From contig NW_020167522.1 of the NCBI RefSeq assembly GCF_001641265.1, positions 1,736,001-1,800,000 of the forward strand: a stretch of DNA of 64,000 bases, given 5' to 3'. Numbering within the stretch: the stretch's first letter is position 1; each line of letters begins with the position of its first letter. Below, one piece after another: positions 46,023-57,700 of this stretch. The notes under the pieces are model-generated. The model did no database searches. It saw nothing but the letters and a program-made list of their open reading frames with translations, and was not told the DNA's origin. The translations under genes and the position numbers were made by a program. This DNA comes from Pseudogymnoascus destructans. Its lineage: Eukaryota > Ascomycota > Leotiomycetes > Thelebolales > Thelebolaceae.

Positions 46023-46683
46023 TCAATGCCAAACGGCGACATTCACTTTAGCTACCTCAAGAGTTTGAAAACAATAACAATTGCGAAAGCTGCCTGCCAG
46101 CCTTTAAAACGTGAGAATCTGTGCGATGATCTAAAATACCATACGAACACCTTGATATTCTCTTTCCAATACCGTGCATGATCACCCCCAGGCAGATTTA
46201 TAGAGCCCATAATCCGCATCACCAAGTATGTAAACTACCTCCAACACCCAACAAGATCCAGCCATCAAAGGTCCCCGCCCTGCCCAAAAGTCTGAAAAAT
46301 GGACCATGAATAATAGCCACCTGGAGGCTTGGGGAAGACCACACGTCATGTCGTTCCACAAGTTCACAAAAACAATAAATAAATTAAACGACTCTGATCC
46401 AGAAACTCTCAGAGCCTTTCAATTCGTGTCACTGAAAACATTGGCCATAGTATGAGATTCTATTAGTTCTAGCTACCGGTATGAATACTCACCTGCGCAA
46501 AAAAAAGCGACAGGCACCGCAATCTTCTCTTCCCAACGCCGTGCAGGATGCCCCTGATGCAAGCCTATAGAACCCAGAACCCCTATCGCCAAGTATAGCA
46601 ACTGACGCCCAAGCATCCCCCTCCCAGTGACTGACCCGCCCTTCATTTACCCCGAATCACTGACGCCGAGCGGCGCCGTGTCA
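46023..46683. other. Convergent intergenic
   Basis: 660 bp, 3' flanks of ribokinase and the Gid7-like gene. Two similar segments (about 46160-46240 and 46530-46600; both with CCAATACCGTGCA/CCAACGCCGTGCA, AT..CCC.A..GCA and TATAGA.CCCA) suggest a diverged local duplication. No gene. Confidence 0.45.
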
Positions 46684-49244
46684 TTAGCCGAGGTGGCCTC
46701 TCTGGAGGAGAGGGCCTGAGTTGGATTGGTTGCACCATCTGGCCCCGAGAACGTTAGCGAGGATCTTGGTCACTGACAGAGGGAAAACTTACATTCGGAC
46801 ACTCTGATCGTCGCCGGCGGTTGCGAACATCCGCGGGTTCTTCGGGTTCCATGAGACGCTGTTGCAGCACCCTGGCCGGTGAGCCTCCAGCTTCTCCACA
46901 ATAGAACCGTTCTCCTTGTGCCAGACGAATACGTAGCCATCCTCACTACCGCTTATAACGAAACTCTCATCGGCACCACCAAAGTCGCTGCGGATTACGA
47001 ACTTTCCGGCTTTCTGTCCTGCGAATGTCCTGATTGATTTTCTGTCCTCAACACTGAAGAGGAGAGCTTCTCCGTCGATCTTACTGATCAGTAGATACTT
47101 CGAGTCCTTGCTAACACTGACCGACGTTAATTTGACCTTGAGATCCATCTCGTACTCCAGCTCACGAGAGACGAAGTTATAGACATGAAGATGGCACTCG
47201 GTGTCCGTAGCGACTAACAGGCTGCCATCTCTCGACAGTGCCAGTGCTTCAATACGGTGCGGACGGTTCCAGTCGTATAGGAGATCGCCGTTCAGATTCC
47301 ATTGGCAAAGGTTTCGTTCTTTGTAGAGACAGCCGGTGATAAACGACTTTCCATCCGGAGCCCAGGCACAAGAACTCACGGGCTCCTCGAAGCGGTTGAT
47401 TGTCCGTAGAAGTTGGCCAGTCTTTTGCTTTCAGTTAGATACCTTCAACGATGCGGAGAGATTGGAATTACTTACCTCTGTGTCCCATAGCCTTGCATAC
47501 CTATCCTTGGAGCATGTGATAACCATTTTATCATCCGGGCTCCATGATGCGAAGCAGACGCCCTGCGTATGATCGGGAAGGGTATGTACCACTTGCAATG
47601 ATTGCATATCCCAGATTAAAGCCTTTCCTTCGGCGCCACAACTCACCAGCCTTGTACCATCATGTGAGAAAGCCACGAACCAAACTTCACTACTGTGCTG
47701 GTGTAGCTCTGCCGCAACCTCCAGTGGGAAGTTTTCTCGGTCACAGCGATGATCTGAATACAACGACGACGAGATTTCTGTATTATGATACAGGCAGTTG
47801 GCGATCCTGGACTGCTTGACTTGATCTAGTAGGACTGCAAGTCGGTGTTCAGGCACCATCAGGGATGGGGAAAGGCATTCTGTAGATCTGTTAGCGAGGC
47901 TGTTCTGAGTTCCAAAAACACAAAAAGCATTCATAGGGGCTGTGATGAAGTAGCCCATTGAAATTGTACATTATCTGTATCTATTATTTTGCTCCTTGTT
48001 ACGCACAAGCCCTATGAATGCTTTTGGGTAGCACGGGGACTGCATTTTCAGGCTGACTTACTTGATAACTCGGATAGAAGAATATGCCGGGATTGACCAT
48101 GAGCGCCATCCCACTCAGCTTTTGCCATCAGCTCATCCGAGGGACACATGAGTAAACTTGAGAGGAAATGGAGCTTGTGGACATTGTGATAGACCGGCGT
48201 CAGCTCGGTTCTCAACACCATCAATGCCCTGCCGGTATCCCCAGCTTCCAATAGCTCGAGAAACTTTTGTTGGCGGAGCCAGAACCGCATCTCATCTTTG
48301 TCTGCCCCTTCAGTGAGTACGAGCCCGTTGCTTATACCGGTGCCGTCAGTCACTGACGAAGTCGGATGACCAAATAACAACTCTTCCGCGTCTGACCATT
48401 CACCTCGAAGAACGGCATTCCGAAAGGCAGCCACTGTCGGGCTTTCGAGGTCGTATCCGCTCTCTTGAACCAGTTTCTCAGCAGAGGCATTATAACCCAG
48501 ATCTGAAAGAGCCTGTATCAGCAGCCTCGACACTTCCTCACGGTCATGCCCGAAGTAAGCGGGATCTTGCGTGATTGTTTTCTCAGTAAGGCCATTACTT
48601 GTCGTAGACCCGTTTATGGCCGGCACGGTCTTTGTCAACCCATTCAGTGATTTCGACACCGGTGCTTCCGCCGCAGAGCCGTTCGTGAAGGGTCTAGGTC
48701 CGCCATTTGTATTGCTGCTATCTCCCTCAAGTCGCATCATAGGATCCCTGCGCCTGCGTTTGGGAAGAGGCTCGTTGGTAGTCTCGCCCGGCGGACCTAA
48801 GCTCTCAAAGCTTCGGTGGTCCTGGGCTTCTCTGTTGTCGGCTGGGGATGGTTCTCGCCCTCTACGGCGGCTGCTTTGCGTTCCACGAGGCAGCTGGGGT
48901 GGGTTCGTAGGTACAGGACCTGGGCTCTCGTTCGGGAGCAGGTTTGGATTCGACGATGCTCTGTCGACGGTCGAGTCTCGTGCTGTATCTGAAGGTTGGG
49001 CTGAGGACTCTGTGCTGGTAGTTGGCTGAGAGGGCGTCGAAGTGGTTGGGTCGTCGGAAGTGGATGGGGGAGGTAATAGTGGCGTTGGGGAGTTGTCGTC
49101 TGCCAGGACGACTATGGCGGGAGTGCCGCAGGTAATTCGTGAGTATGAGCGTATGAGCGTATGAGCGTATGAGCGTATGAGCGCGCGGGTCAAGTCGTGA
49201 GCTCCTACTCTTGGGTGTGTGTTTGTATATGATCTCTTGTCCAA
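46684..49244 (-). CDS. gid7: Gid7/WDR26-type LisH-CTLH-WD40 protein
   Basis: Subunit of the GID/CTLH E3 ubiquitin ligase, which in yeast degrades gluconeogenic enzymes. Exons on the minus strand: up to 49244-48062, 47879-47476, 47427-46793, 46738-46684; at most about 758 aa. After a long disordered, Pro/Ser/Thr-rich N-terminus comes LisH (EVSRLLIQALSDLGYNASAE), then CTLH (FRNAVLRGEWSDAEELLFGH ... LEAGDTGRALMVLRTEL), then about seven WD repeats (HSSEVWFVAFSHDGTRLVSC, SWSPDDKMVITCSKDRYARL). The final splice gives SVRIW. The true start is unsure: the first exon ORF crosses a tandem 8-bp repeat (49143-49182), so translation may begin downstream or in an unseen upstream exon. The last exon (18 codons) is also tentative. 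Confidence 0.88.
47926..48027. repeat. Inverted repeat inside the first gid7 intron
   Basis: AAAAGCATTCATAGGGGCT at 47929-47947 and the reverse complement of AAAAGCATTCATAGGGCT at 48008-48025 are near-perfect arms (one G differs) about 60 bp apart within the 182-nt intron. Could form a stem or be a tiny MITE-like remnant. Confidence 0.6.
49143..49182. repeat. Tandem repeat (GTATGAGC)x5
   Basis: Five perfect head-to-tail copies of the 8-mer GTATGAGC, inside the putative 5' part of the gid7 first exon. Since 8 is not a multiple of 3, a change in copy number would shift the frame, which argues that this part is 5' UTR. Confidence 0.9.
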
Positions 49245-49939
49245 GAGGCCTCTGTAAGTAGGGGTCCGAGGAATGGGCCAGGTGGGTTGCTAGATAAGAT
49301 AGATAGCCACCAGCAGTCACGAGAGAGCAGTTATGGTAACATACATACGGCATACGGCAACATAGGAAATAAGGGAAGATGCGCGGTATGATATCCCTCA
49401 GCACGCTCGTAATATATTCCCTGTTTAATGAAGAAGTAAATATTATATAGTATAGGCCTTTGTGAGTAGTTTTTCCTATACGAAATTCAAAATAACGAGT
49501 TATTTCCATATGAGTACCTACCTACTCGGTATTAATAACGTTCCTAGCTCTACGGGAGCCTCAAGAACTACTTGTAGCGATACCGCTATCTATGGGCAAC
49601 CCCATAGCTATGCGTATACGCCGGTTGAAAGCTTCTCTAACTCTTTAACCTGTATAAATTCGGATGCACAACGTTGGCTTTACTCCTAGGCCACGGTTGA
49701 GAGGAAGACCTTCCTTCTACGATCTTATCAAGTCATCTGCTGCCACTACGCCCCGACCCGACATTGCTGCTGATAACTTGCCTGCTGTTGAACTCGACGA
49801 CCTGATAGCCTCCACCATCCCTCTTCCAACGTCGCCAACACATCAACGACATCGCTCTCTGCCACAATCCACCAGCTCGATCCCAGAAGAGGTAGCTCCT
49901 CTCCCCGAACCTATTACGCTTCCACACACCGACATCACC
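49245..49939. promoter_or_regulatory. Divergent region gid7 / vma1
   Basis: AT-rich, with a TATAAA at 49653-49658 that is well placed to drive vma1 (start 49940) rather than the in-frame upstream Met at 49664, which lies only 6 bp behind it. A 92-codon in-frame open stretch precedes the vma1 start. Confidence 0.45.
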
Positions 49940-52112
49940 ATGGGTCCTGTAAGCATTTTGCCTGGGTGTTGCAAATAATCCAGGCCAAATACTGATTCAA
50001 GAACACAGAAGAAGTCAGAGAAGAAGCCCGAGAGAGCCAAGGATGTGGATGCAGAAGAGCAATATGGTAAGCCGCATCATTCAATTACTGGAAGCGCATT
50101 GTGTCTGACTATCTCAAGGCTCTATCTACTCGGTATCAGGGTACGTTAGCAGTGTGGGTACTTTGGCAACTGGTATTAACTGTCAATAGTCCCGTCGTGG
50201 TTGCCGAGAACATGATTGGAGTCGCCATGTACGAGCTTGTAAGTGCTGCGCCTTCCATGCGGTTGCAGGTTACTGACGATGCTTCTGCTTAGGTTAAAGT
50301 TGGCCATGACAACCTAGTAGGAGAAGTCATTCGAATCGAAGCTGACCGAGCGACCATTCAAGTCTACGAAGAAACCGGTACGTGTCCGTGATGACTGGGA
50401 TGTAATCGAGAGGCTGACCCTAAAATATAGCTGGTGTTACCGTGGGAGATCCAGCTATCCGAACAGGAAAGCCACTGTCAGTCGAGTTAGGTCCTGGCTT
50501 GATGGAAACGATTTACGACGGTATCCAGCGCCCATTGAAGGCCATTTCCGAACAGTCGAACAGCATTTATATCCCACGTGGTATCTCAGCGCCGGCTTTG
50601 GACAGGAAGAAGCTCTGGGAGTTCAAGCCACTCATGAAGGTCGGAGACCACATTACAGGAGGAGACATTTTTGGAACCGTATACGAGAATTCCCTCCTGG
50701 ACGACCACAAGATTCTCCTGCCACCGAGGGCGAGGGGTACCATTACACGCATTGCAGAAGCAGGGAAATACACGGTGGATGCGAAGATTTTGGAAATAGA
50801 GTTCAACGGGAAGAAGTCCGAGCACATGATGATGCACACATGGCCGGTCAGAGTGCCTCGTCCGACAACCGAGAAGCTGGCGGCCGATAAGCCATTCATT
50901 GTCGGACAACGTGTGCTCGATGCTCTCTTCCCCAGTGTTCAGGGTGGAACAGTTGCTATCCCAGGTGCTTTCGGTTGCGGCAAGACTGTCATCTCGCAGT
51001 CAGTCTCCAAGTTCTCGAACAGTGACATCATTATCTACGTTGGATGCGGGGAGCGTGGTAATGAGATGGCTGAAGTTTTGATGGATTTCCCGGAGCTCTC
51101 TATCGATATCAACGGGCGCAAGGAGCCTATCATGAAGCGTACAACTCTCATCGCCAACACCTCAAACATGCCTGTGGCTGCTCGTGAGGCCTCGATTTAT
51201 ACCGGTATCACTGTTGCCGAGTACTTCCGTGACCAGGGCAAGGACGTTGCCATGATGGCTGATTCGACATCCCGTTGGGCCGAAGCCCTTCGTGAGCTCT
51301 CTGGACGTTTGGGTGAAATGCCCGCGGATCAAGGTTTCCCTGCCTACCTAGGAGCAAAGCTGGCCAGTTTCTACGAGCGCGCTGGTAAGGTGCAGGCATT
51401 AGGTAACCCAGCCCGCGAGGGAAGTGTCAGCATCGTTGGCGCCGTCAGCCCACCTGGTGGAGATTTCACCGATCCAGTCACAAGTAGCACCCTTGGTATC
51501 GTCCAGGTGTTCTGGGGTCTCGATAAGAAGCTTGCCCAAAGGAAGCATTTCCCCTCGATCAACACGTCCGCCAGTTACAGTAGATATACGACTGTTCTCG
51601 ACAAGTACTACGAGAAGGACTTCCCGGATTTCCCACGCCTCCGTGACCGCATCAAGACGCTACTGTCGGATTCCGAGGAATTGGACCAGGTGGTTCAGCT
51701 CGTTGGAAAATCTGCACTGTCTGACACCAACAAGATCACCCTTGACGTTGCACAGCTGCTGAAGGAGGATTTCCTCCAACAAAACGGATACTCTGACTAT
51801 GATCAGTTCTGCCCTATCTGGAAGACGGAGTGGATGATGAAGGCTATGATGGGATTCCATGACGAGGCACAGAAGGTGATTTCCCAGGGACAGAGCTGGA
51901 ACAAGGTCCGTGAGGCAACAAGCGATCTTCAGTCTCAGCTGCGCAGCATGAAGTTTGAGCTTCCTAGCGAGGGAGAGGAGGCCATCGTGGCAAAAGTAAG
52001 TCAAAAGACATCATCACTATCCCATGGATTGAAGATTATACTAACTGCGCTGAAGTACGAGAAACTCATCTCGGATATGAACGAGAAATTCGCTTCCGTG
52101 GTGGACGAGTAG
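49940..52112 (+). CDS. vma1: V-type proton ATPase catalytic subunit A
   Basis: ATP-hydrolysing subunit of the V1 sector, which acidifies vacuoles and endosomes. Exons 49940-49948 (9 nt, MGP), 50009-50066, 50119-50140 (22 nt), 50190-50238, 50293-50377, 50431-51995, 52056-52112; 614 aa, typical. The splices restore EEQYGSIYSVSGPVVVAENM and MYELVKVGHDNLVGEVIRIE. Walker A is GAFGCGKTV, Walker B region IIYVGCGERGNEM, and the signature PSINTSASYS is present. The intein found in yeast VMA1 at the P-loop is absent. The last intron (60 nt) is stop-free and in frame: reading through would add 20 residues before YEKLISDMNEKFASVVDE. Start chosen at CACCATGG, a strong context. Confidence 0.96.
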
Positions 52113-52355
52113 ATGTAGACTCTCTTGGTTGACTGCTGAGTTACTGGGCCTGGAGTGATGCGAGCATGCTTGTATTGTAGCATATCGCCGAATGAAGGTT
52201 GGTTGTGCTGTTGGGAAGTAGCCGCCGTATACATACCGGTGTGAATTATTCCGTCGAAATTATAAACAATTTAGAAGCTTTGTTCATGAGTACTACTGCA
52301 ATTTTTTCTCTCACATGCCCTATGGACTTGGGATAACATTTCTAGACCGCTCCAC

Positions 52356-53326
52356 TCATCTCTTGATAGCGACCATCTGTTGAGCTCTCAAACCGCTTTC
52401 ATCGACCACCTCGGCTTTCAACAATGTATCCCTCACTTTCCCCACCAACGCCTCATCGGCACCTCTAATACCATTTGTGAATTTGACCGTCTTCAACCAC
52501 TCCCTCGCATCATCCTCGGAGTAATCCAGCAACGTGTATATATACCTCACCGCCTCCTCCTCATTCTCCAAAAAGTGCTTAACACCCTTATCAAGACTCT
52601 CAAACAACTCCTTTAGTCTCGAGTCCGTCTCGCCAATGCTCGTTGACGCAACAATCAACCAACTCGACCATGGGGTGTATATCTCCCCGACCCTTTTGAT
52701 CTCGCCATTATCGTAATACCGCTTGCTCGTAAAGTGCTCCCACATGAAGAAGTCGACGGTTTTATCATTGACGCCCTCGCGGAGCTTGGCAAATGTTTGG
52801 AGGGGCGTGAATGTGAAAGGGGGGGTGCCGGGGGTGAGCCAGCCTTGTTGGTCGGCGAGGACGGTTCCCATGACATAGCTTCCGGAACCGATTCGTGAGA
52901 CGCCAATCTTGGAGTCTTTTAGGTCGGCGATGCTTTGGATGTCGTTACGTTGTGCGCCAGTGGAGACGGCCCAGCCTAGAACTTTCGGTCAGCTTGTGCC
53001 ATATTCTGAATCCTTGGACACTACAGCTACGCCGGGGAACGGATAAGAGAGACGGGGGATGACGGACATAACGGGGAGTCAACGTAGGTTCCTACAATCC
53101 TATAACCTCCATCCCCCTCCATATCTCCCTTCCCAAGCCCCGCAACCCAACCTTCCGTAAGTCCAATTCCAACATCTATTTCCCCAGCCCTGAGGGCAGT
53201 TATCATATGTCCCGTTCCCGACGGGAAAGGAATCAGCGTGGCATCAAGGCCGAAGTGTTTCTGCGCAAAGTAGAGCGGGGTTGAGAAGTGCTCAGGCACA
53301 AACCCAATGCGAAGAGGCGAAGACAT
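52356..53326 (-). CDS. SsuA/THI5-like (Ca3427-type) substrate-binding protein
   Basis: Periplasmic-binding-protein fold (type II) in a cytosolic fungal protein. Exons on the minus strand: 53326-53068 and 52975-52356; 292 aa. It starts SSPLRIGFVPEHFSTPLYFA, a pattern of the NMT1/THI5/SsuA superfamily, with GTGHMITALRAGEIDVGIGL and the hinge segment RIGSGSYVMGTVLAD. Splicing joins DSPLCWAVSTGAQRND. It lacks the HCCCF cysteine motif of THI5 proper, so it is not a standard HMP-P synthase. The related Candida Ca3427 structure has an unidentified ligand site. Ligand and role unknown. Divergent from the E2 gene with a 332-bp shared promoter. Confidence 0.85.
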
Positions 53327-53658
53327 ATTCGAGATTATTGAAGTTTTTGTTGTGACAAGTTAGTCGGAGAGTGAACGGAGAAGAACTGTCCGAGTGGGGT
53401 GGGCCTGGAGGGGTAATTGGCAGCTCCAAAGTCTGGGTGCTCTTATCGCGCGATTCGACTCCTCGTATCCTATCTGACTACCCCATCCCGGAATTGGCCC
53501 ACCGGCTTCCGAGGTCAAGCTCTCCACACTTCAACACTACAACCTATCTCTGATAATACAACTCACTCTTCACGCTCTGTAAAGTTACGGCGAACCCAAG
53601 CAGCCTCACCCCGGAAAGTCTGCCATAGTCGAACCTATACCGCGAAGACCCGGCCATC
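53327..53658. promoter_or_regulatory. Divergent promoter, THI5-like / E2
   Basis: 332 bp between two divergent start codons. Nothing more specific recognised. Confidence 0.45.
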
Positions 53659-54265
53659 ATGGCGACCTCAACGGCCCATCGCCGCCTTCTCCAAGAATAC
53701 CGCGCCTTGACCAACAACCCACCAGAAGGCATCACCGCAGGCCCCGTCTCCGAAGAAGACCTCCTACACTGGGAAGCGCTGATCCAAGGGCCCGAGGGGA
53801 CGCCATTCGAGGGCGGTGTATTCCCTGCTGAGCTCAAGTTCCCGAAAGATTACCCGCTCGCGCCACCGTCCATGAAATTCATCGGCGAGGTCTGGCATCC
53901 TAATGGTTAGTTACAGTCTAGTCTCTTTACCACTGGAGAATCGAGCTTGTGGAGTGGTGGTTTTGCTACGGGCTTAAGAGGGTGATGGGGATAAAAGCTT
54001 ACAATATGTAGTATATCCAAGCGGGCTGGTCTGCATCTCGATTCTACACCCCCCGGGAGACGACCCGAACCACTACGAGCATGCATCCGAGCGTTGGTCG
54101 CCAATCCAGAGTGTGGAGAAGATCTTAATCTCAGTGATGAGCATGCTAGCGGAGCCGAACGACGAGAGTCCTGCGAATGTGGAGGCTGCGAAGCAATGGA
54201 GGGAGCATAGGGCAGAGTACGAGCAGAGGGTTAGGGACGGATGCCGGAGGATGCTAGGTTTGTGA
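53659..54265 (+). CDS. ubc7: Ubiquitin-conjugating enzyme E2, Ubc7 type
   Basis: Takes ubiquitin from E1 and passes it to targets with an E3; Ubc7 works in ER-associated degradation at the ER surface. Exons 53659-53905 and 54012-54265; 166 aa. The UBC fold is complete: RRLLQEYRALTNNPPEGITA, PEGTPFEGGVFPAELKFP, WHPN joined by the splice to VYPSGLVCISILHPPGDD with the catalytic Cys (about residue 90). The 13-residue acidic/polar insert after the Cys (PPGDDPNHYEHASERWSP) is diagnostic of the Ubc7/Cdc34 class, and the short C-terminus fits Ubc7. The 106-nt intron has a GTTAGT donor. Confidence 0.95.
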
Positions 54266-54739
54266 GGCGCTATTTCACAATAAGACGTGGGAGTGAGGAT
54301 GGTAACAATATCTGGCATTGTGGTTGGGTTTACGTAGCGTCGGCGTGTATGGAGTTTATTAGGGATAATGAGAAAACGTGTTCTAATGGTCGTGGAACTG
54401 GTGTCCCTTCTCTTCTTCGTTCTGCTTCGTGGCGTAGGCGTTCGTGTGCTTCCATAGCATCATAATTATATTTGAGTAGGCGTTGACGATGGTGGGGATT
54501 ACAGCACTCTAGGGCAGGGTGATATTCACATGGAAGCTCTAGAAATGGTACCACAGGTTCTCGAACGTAGAATTCTTATTGTCCTCTTCATATTCAGTAG
54601 GCACTAATTGTGCCAAACAGACGTCTATTATACAACACACTCTAACCATCCCAAAATGCAATACTTCAAACTCCAAATGCCCCCCCACCCAGCCGTTTTA
54701 AAGATGTGCCCAAACCTACCATGAAGCCTAAAAATTTCA
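54266..54739. other. Convergent intergenic
   Basis: 3' flanks of ubc7 and cyk3; no gene seen. Confidence 0.5.
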
Positions 54740-57700
54740 TCAAGCACAAGTCCACTCAGCAAAAACGCACCAACGCGCACTTCTATCCGCAAGTACCAAT
54801 CCCCTCCAAACGCCTTTCTCCCCACACTTAATAATGGTCTCCCAGACACCACCATCCCCTATTTCAGTCGAACCTCCAGTTCCCACACCGCCACCACAAT
54901 CTTCTTTTCTCATGAGTCTCAATACCTTCCCGCTTGGCGACTGGATAGCCAGTTTGGCTGGCTTCTTTGAAGCATATGTGCTTGGGTTCGAACCAGAAGC
55001 TGACGAGGCGGTCAGGCTCATTGCGCTCTCGGGTCGAGAGTATGGAACTGGCGACATAGTCCCTTGGATAGCCACGATAGACGACGGGTGTTGGCGGATC
55101 GCAAATACGAAGGTATTGTTTATAGCAAGCAGTTGGCATTGCGGTTGCGCAACATATAAATCGTGGCGTTGAGCATGTGGCGTGGGATGTCGGACCAAGA
55201 ATTCGTAAGCTGGATTGCTTCCAGTGTGATTGATTGGTAGAGAAAGAGCAATCGGATGAGGGATATCCTTTATGCTGTGCATAAGGCCTCTCTTGCCCGC
55301 ATAGATCTTGAGGTTGCCGGACCCCTCATCGCCTGGGAGAAGGGCCTTGATAGTATACTGCTTGGTACCCCTAACCCATTCCGCCTGTGCTAATGCACGC
55401 TTCTTAACAATCTCGCCAGATTCGAAAACGTCACCATCGATATCGCGCTTGAAGGCGCGAGTTTCGACTTCTGCAACGCACTCTACATCTGCTGGAACAG
55501 TGAACCTGACCTGAGCAAGCTCGAGATTTTCTAGCCTGAGTAGAGACGTATTGAAATCTTGCATCTGCATGTCGTTCTTGAAGAATGGAGGACAGGCACA
55601 GGGAAGTGCCAGTAAGACATCGTGGGCGACAGGTGGAGAGAGATGTTGATGCTGATGATGCTCTGGGACATGAGTCCAGCAGATCTCCATTGGGCGGGCA
55701 AGGAAGTACCAGGATTCCGCAAATGTTGGTCCTGTGCTGGAGTAAAGGCTCCGGAGTGGATTCGTCGAGCTTGCAAGAGAACAGTCCATCATTCGCCATT
55801 CGTTGTCAACGAGTACTGTGTTCCACCAGTGATTGGATCTGGGAACAAGCCCAACCTCCGATGCTTCTCCTGGAGACTTCAGGTAACCACGGACAACTTC
55901 ACAGTGAATGCCAACAGCAGAACACATTTCCATGACCAAAACCGATACTTCCTCTGGGCTGCCTCGTTTCGACTGGATTACTCTCCTCGAGTTAACAGGG
56001 TCATCCCCATCGAAATCTTCTTCCCATGAAATCTTTTCAGCAACCCAGGTAAAGATAGCTCTAAGTCGCTGCACATCGCTTCTGTATGGCCTACAGATAT
56101 AGCCGGTGGCGAGGCTGCTTGGGTTCATCGTTTGCGGTAAGTTGCCGATGAATCTTGAGTTCTTGTCGACCAAACTTAAATTGACAGTTTGATAGTTTGT
56201 TGGCTCCATCACTGCCGTTCCATCCCCGGCTTCATCGCCCTGAGTTGTATCGTAAAGTTCGTCAACGGGGCTTATAGCAGCATAGTCCATCATCTGACAC
56301 CGTTCTTTTCTCTCCAGGCGCTCAATACGGCTGAGAGAATTGGATCGATTTACATCCCGGCGGACCTGGACCCAGTCGGCACCTGAACCGTCCCTGTCTT
56401 GGCCATTGCTTCCTTGGTCGCTGCCCAGCCCTCCAGCAATGGCAGTAACACCGTTTGGCAGAATACTCCGTGACGACAGTGGACGAGAAGCTTCTCCCGT
56501 AACAATGGTCTTCCGAGTACTTGCTGCGCCGGTTTTTGCAGACTCGATTATCTTCTTAAAGAAGCCGCTTTTCTTGGGCTTTGGGGCCATAAGTCCTCCA
56601 AGTGCGCCGGAAGAGTCGGCATTATACCCCATTTGTGATTGTGCCCTTGGAGGCCCCGATGCATGACTGCTGTGGTAAGTAACTCCGCTAATGGGAGTCT
56701 GAGACCGGCTCTCTTGCTCGAAACCGTTTTGAATGGCCGCAAAATCATTGCCTCGCATTCCGAGTGCACTTCTAGTTCTTACGTGAAAAGAGTCTTTCTT
56801 TCTAGCAAGACTCCCAGCACTAGTGGCGCTAAATGCACCAGCAGAGTGGCCGCTCATAATACTCCTGTCTGTTAGTTGAGTGCTTGCGCTTTCGTTTGTT
56901 GTTGTGCTTTGAACCCCAGAGGATGAGTTTGTCGATGTAGAATTTGCTGTGAAGGTCCTTCCCAGCATTTGTTTCCCAACCTCGTATGCAGATTTCCGGT
57001 GTCGCAATTTTCTGGCTTCCTGAGTTCCGAAAGATGAAGCTTTGTGCCGTAATGTCTGATGCTCACCAAACGCTCCCGCCATAGAAGATTTTGGCCTGTC
57101 CTGAAATTGAGCAAGATCAGCCATAGAAGATTGCGGCCGGCTCACTGACGAGAACTTCGGCGGAACTGTTGGAGGTCGCATACTTGAATTTACACTACTC
57201 TCGTCTGAGTTCCGGGGGTGGCGTTGCCTGAGCCTACTCTCCATTCGTTGCACGTAATTGCTAAGCTGCGGGGCTTCATTGTCTTGTAGTTGAGGATCTT
57301 GGAATTGCCCATCAAATTGTTGATTTGCGCTATAATCGTCCATAGATGTTGCTGGCCTGTGAGCTCCGTTTCGCCTGGAGGCTCTTGAATATGTCTCATC
57401 AAAGGCTTCCGGTGACCATGGATCTAAAGGTGGCTCCGGTGTCTCAGTTTCTCTCGAAAGTCCCATACCTTCTAAAGACGACATGACATCATCCATTGCA
57501 TTCCTGAGGGGCGATGGCGTAAGACCAGTCGCGCCAGGAGAAGGAGGGCAGGGGCTTGTCGCACGTGGGGTATGATAGTTATTCGATTGATTCTGATACG
57601 GCTCGCTGTCAGTTGTATGAGGAGCATATGTGTGCCTATGCGGCGGAGGCAGCGGAGGCGGAGAAGAGTCTCTTCTTGGGCGGTTCGAATTCGACGGCAT

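Noticed and set aside
50940..51010. Intein in the V-ATPase A subunit P-loop
   Set aside because: The frame GAFGCGKTVISQSVSKF is continuous; no insertion.
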